DNA from: JBHIER01 sp046760705 [NCBI: bacterium]
GTDB taxonomy: Bacteria; JBHIER01; G020348925
Reading direction: 5' to 3'
NCBI GenBank assembly: GCA_046760705.1
Contig: JBHIER010000136.1
Coordinates: forward strand, 1-7,961
Length of the DNA stretch: 7,961 nt
Below are positions 7,083 through 7,961 of this stretch, piece by piece. Positions within the stretch are counted from its first letter, which is position 1. Each line of letters starts with the position of its first letter. The notes beneath the pieces are model-generated. The model saw only the letters and a list, made by a program, of their open reading frames with translations, was not told where the DNA came from and did no database searches. The position numbers were made by a program, and so were the translations under genes.

Positions 7083-7115
7083 ACAGCCAAAAATTGGCTG
7101 TAGCCAGATCTGGCT
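7083..7115. repeat. Two adjacent AGCCA-N4/5-TGGCT dyads
   Basis: ACAGCCAAAAATTGGCTGT at 7083-7101 has perfect 8-bp arms and a three-base centre. It abuts AGCCAGATCTGGCT at 7102-7115, a perfect 14-base palindrome. Both share AGCCA and TGGCT half-sites. A third copy lies at 7285-7298. No T-run follows, so termination of the radical SAM transcript is not the obvious role. Their position at the predicted start site suggests an operator. Confidence 0.7.
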
Positions 7116-7130
7116 GCAAAGGAGAATGTG

Positions 7131-7253
7131 ATGAAAACTGTAACTGAACCTCCTTTTGTCGTCGCAGGAAAGGTAGAACCTCCTTATTTCATCGGCCGGG
7201 AGGAGGAGCTGGAGAATTTGGGGGGCGATGCCCGAACAGGGGCCGGTGGATAA
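7131..7253 (+). pseudogene. N-terminal remnant of a large ATP-binding (AAA-type) protein
   Basis: The 40-codon frame starts with ATG at 7131 behind AAAGGAG (7118-7124), a good Shine-Dalgarno six bases away. It reads P-F-V-V-A-G-K-V-E-P-P-Y-F-I-G-R-E-E-E-L-E-N-L. The F-x-G-R-E-x-E-L-x-x-L pattern is the usual opening of archaeal-type and related bacterial ATPases, just before the P-loop strand. In an intact gene a Walker A (G-x-x-x-x-G-K-T/S) would follow within about 20-30 residues. Here the frame runs into G-G-D-A-R-T-G-A-G-G and stops, and no Walker A is found in any frame downstream. I therefore read it as a decayed or deleted gene, although translation of the short peptide is possible. 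A 10-base direct repeat, GAACCTCCTT (7146-7155, 7176-7185), encodes the two E-P-P segments. The end overlaps the next frame at 7228. Confidence 0.5.
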
Positions 7254-7821
7254 GTCGAGAACTTGGCTAAAAGACCAGACCAGCAGCCAAAATTGGCTCA
7301 GGGATACAGGGAAATTGCTTAGGCTAAGGATAAGAGTGTTGGGCGTATTAGTCGCAACTTTTCTGTTCAGTGGGTCCGTCTCAGGGCAGGTTGTCTGGCC
7401 CGATACTACCGACAGAAAAGGAGCTCCTCCAGAGTCAAAATCGCCCTGGGGCGCGGCCGTCAGGTCTGCAGTCTTCCCCGGATGGGGACAGGTCTATACG
7501 GAACACTATGTCAAAAGTGGGGTCATCTTCCTCATCGAATCTGGTCTGATCGTCTCCGCGGTGATGGAGAATGAAAAGGCCAATAAAGCCTATGAGGCAG
7601 CACAATCCACGACCGATGAACAGTACCAGAAGTATCTGGACCGATTGGAACGCCGCAACCTATATCTGTGGTGGACAGCCGGTGTGATCGTCTATTCAAT
7701 GATCGATGCCTATGTGGATGCTCATCTTTTCAGATTTGATGAGGAGGGGATCACCTTAAGTGTTGAACCGCGGTGGCCCCGTGGGGTTGCAATCGGGTTG
7801 GCTCTGCGGAAAGCGTTTTGA
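7228..7821 (+). CDS. DUF5683-like membrane protein with signal peptide
   Basis: The product is probably a small envelope protein of unknown function. The core R-S-A-V-F-P-G-W-G-Q-V-Y (residues 79-90 of the long form), a following hydrophobic helix (about 97-113), a charged segment rich in Y, E and K (114-143), and a second helix ending in M-I-D-A-Y-V-D-A-H-L (158-167) resemble the DUF5683 family. That family is common in Bacteroidota and relatives. The start is doubtful. The ATG at 7228 gives 197 residues, but the first 29 are hydrophilic and lie before a clear signal peptide (L-R-L-R-I-R, core V-L-G-V-L-V-A-T-F-L-F, cut near V-S-G-Q). The TTG at 7315 would place that signal peptide at the true N-terminus and give 168 residues. 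The 5' part also overlaps the ATPase remnant, so the extension may be rearrangement debris. Confidence 0.7.
   Translation: MPEQGPVDKSRTWLKDQTSSQNWLRDTGKLLRLRIRVLGVLVATFLFSGSVSGQVVWPDTTDRKGAPPESKSPWGAAVRSAVFPGWGQVYTEHYVKSGVIFLIESGLIVSAVMENEKANKAYEAAQSTTDEQYQKYLDRLERRNLYLWWTAGVIVYSMIDAYVDAHLFRFDEEGITLSVEPRWPRGVAIGLALRKAF
7285..7298. repeat. Third AGCCA-N4-TGGCT dyad
   Basis: AGCCAAAATTGGCT is a perfect palindrome with the same half-sites as the pair at 7083-7115. It lies 17 bases before the TTG at 7315, the start I favour biologically for the DUF5683-like gene, and inside the longer frame from 7228. With the first pair it brackets the ATPase remnant. Confidence 0.65.
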
Positions 7822-7835
7822 TCGGTGAACGGATG

Positions 7836-7893
7836 AAAAGGGGAGGGCAAGACGGACAAGTGAGGGAACAGATGGCCGCATCCCCTCCCCTTT
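7836..7893. terminator. Candidate bidirectional terminator between convergent genes
   Basis: AAAGGGGAGGG at 7837-7847 is perfectly complementary to CCCTCCCCTTT at 7883-7893, with a 35-base loop. The minus strand has TTTT as the outer edge (complement of 7836-7839), which suits the gene ending at 7908. The plus strand has only three T. The long loop and short T-runs make it weaker than the 2881-2928 terminator, but the place between two convergent stops fits. Confidence 0.6.
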
Positions 7894-7907
7894 GGGCTCT
7901 GCCGGGC

Positions 7908-7961
7908 TCACTTCTCGCTCAGCTTCTGTTGCAGTCTCTCCACCTGAGCGGTGAGTTGATC
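7908..7961 (-). CDS. C-terminal end of an unidentified coiled-coil protein, partial
   Basis: The minus-strand frame is open from the right edge and ends in TGA (complement of 7908-7910). The 17 visible residues, D-Q-L-T-A-Q-V-E-R-L-Q-Q-K-L-S-E-K, show leucine and valine at heptad-like spacing with charged and glutamine residues between. This suggests a coiled-coil C-terminus. The terminator-like hairpin just beyond the stop supports a real gene end. Too little is present to name a family. Confidence 0.55.
   Translation of the reverse strand, partial: DQLTAQVERLQQKLSEK

Overview
The window reads as bacterial chromosome of moderate GC with mostly housekeeping genes and a short accessory-looking stretch near the right end. 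The organism cannot be named from sequence alone. The traR/dksA-like - lspA - rluD order and a DUF5683-like protein (best known from Bacteroidota and related candidate phyla) suggest a member of the FCB group or a neighbouring uncultured lineage. This is inference. No rRNA, tRNA, CRISPR array, transposase or phage gene is visible.

Layout. Positions 1-1589 (+) are a compact cluster: the 3' end of a DksA/TraR-type zinc-finger gene, lspA (lipoprotein signal peptidase) and rluD-like (23S rRNA pseudouridine synthase). A 319-base gap with one candidate promoter leads to a secreted alpha/beta hydrolase (1909-2775, +). This faces a heat-shock block on the minus strand: hsp20 (5425-4982), groES (4876-4586) and groEL (4563-2947). 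A nested hairpin at 2881-2928 separates the convergent units. The 376 bases upstream of hsp20 (5435-5810) are AT-rich and full of signals: a strong sigma-54-type promoter match facing hsp20, a 9-bp dyad with a third copy, a 28-codon ORF with a good Shine-Dalgarno, and a near-consensus sigma-70 promoter facing right into a radical SAM gene (5811-7028, +).

Positions 7029-7315 are the oddest part. They hold a 40-codon ORF that looks like only the N-terminus of a large ATPase, ending before any Walker A motif, and three dyads of the form AGCCA-N4/5-TGGCT. Then come a DUF5683-like membrane protein (to 7821, +), a G-rich/C-rich convergent hairpin, and the last 17 codons of a minus-strand gene with a coiled-coil-like C-terminus.

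How the genes work together: hsp20, groES and groEL are probably one stress unit, with the small heat-shock protein holding unfolded protein and GroEL/ES refolding it. No CIRCE element is seen, so HrcA control looks unlikely, and the sigma-54 match is the best promoter candidate. I do not see a complete new multi-gene system. The points most worth checking are the sigma-54/dyad control region, the small ORF, the AGCCA/TGGCT dyads around the ATPase relic, and an isoleucine in GroEL where an ATP-contacting lysine normally sits.
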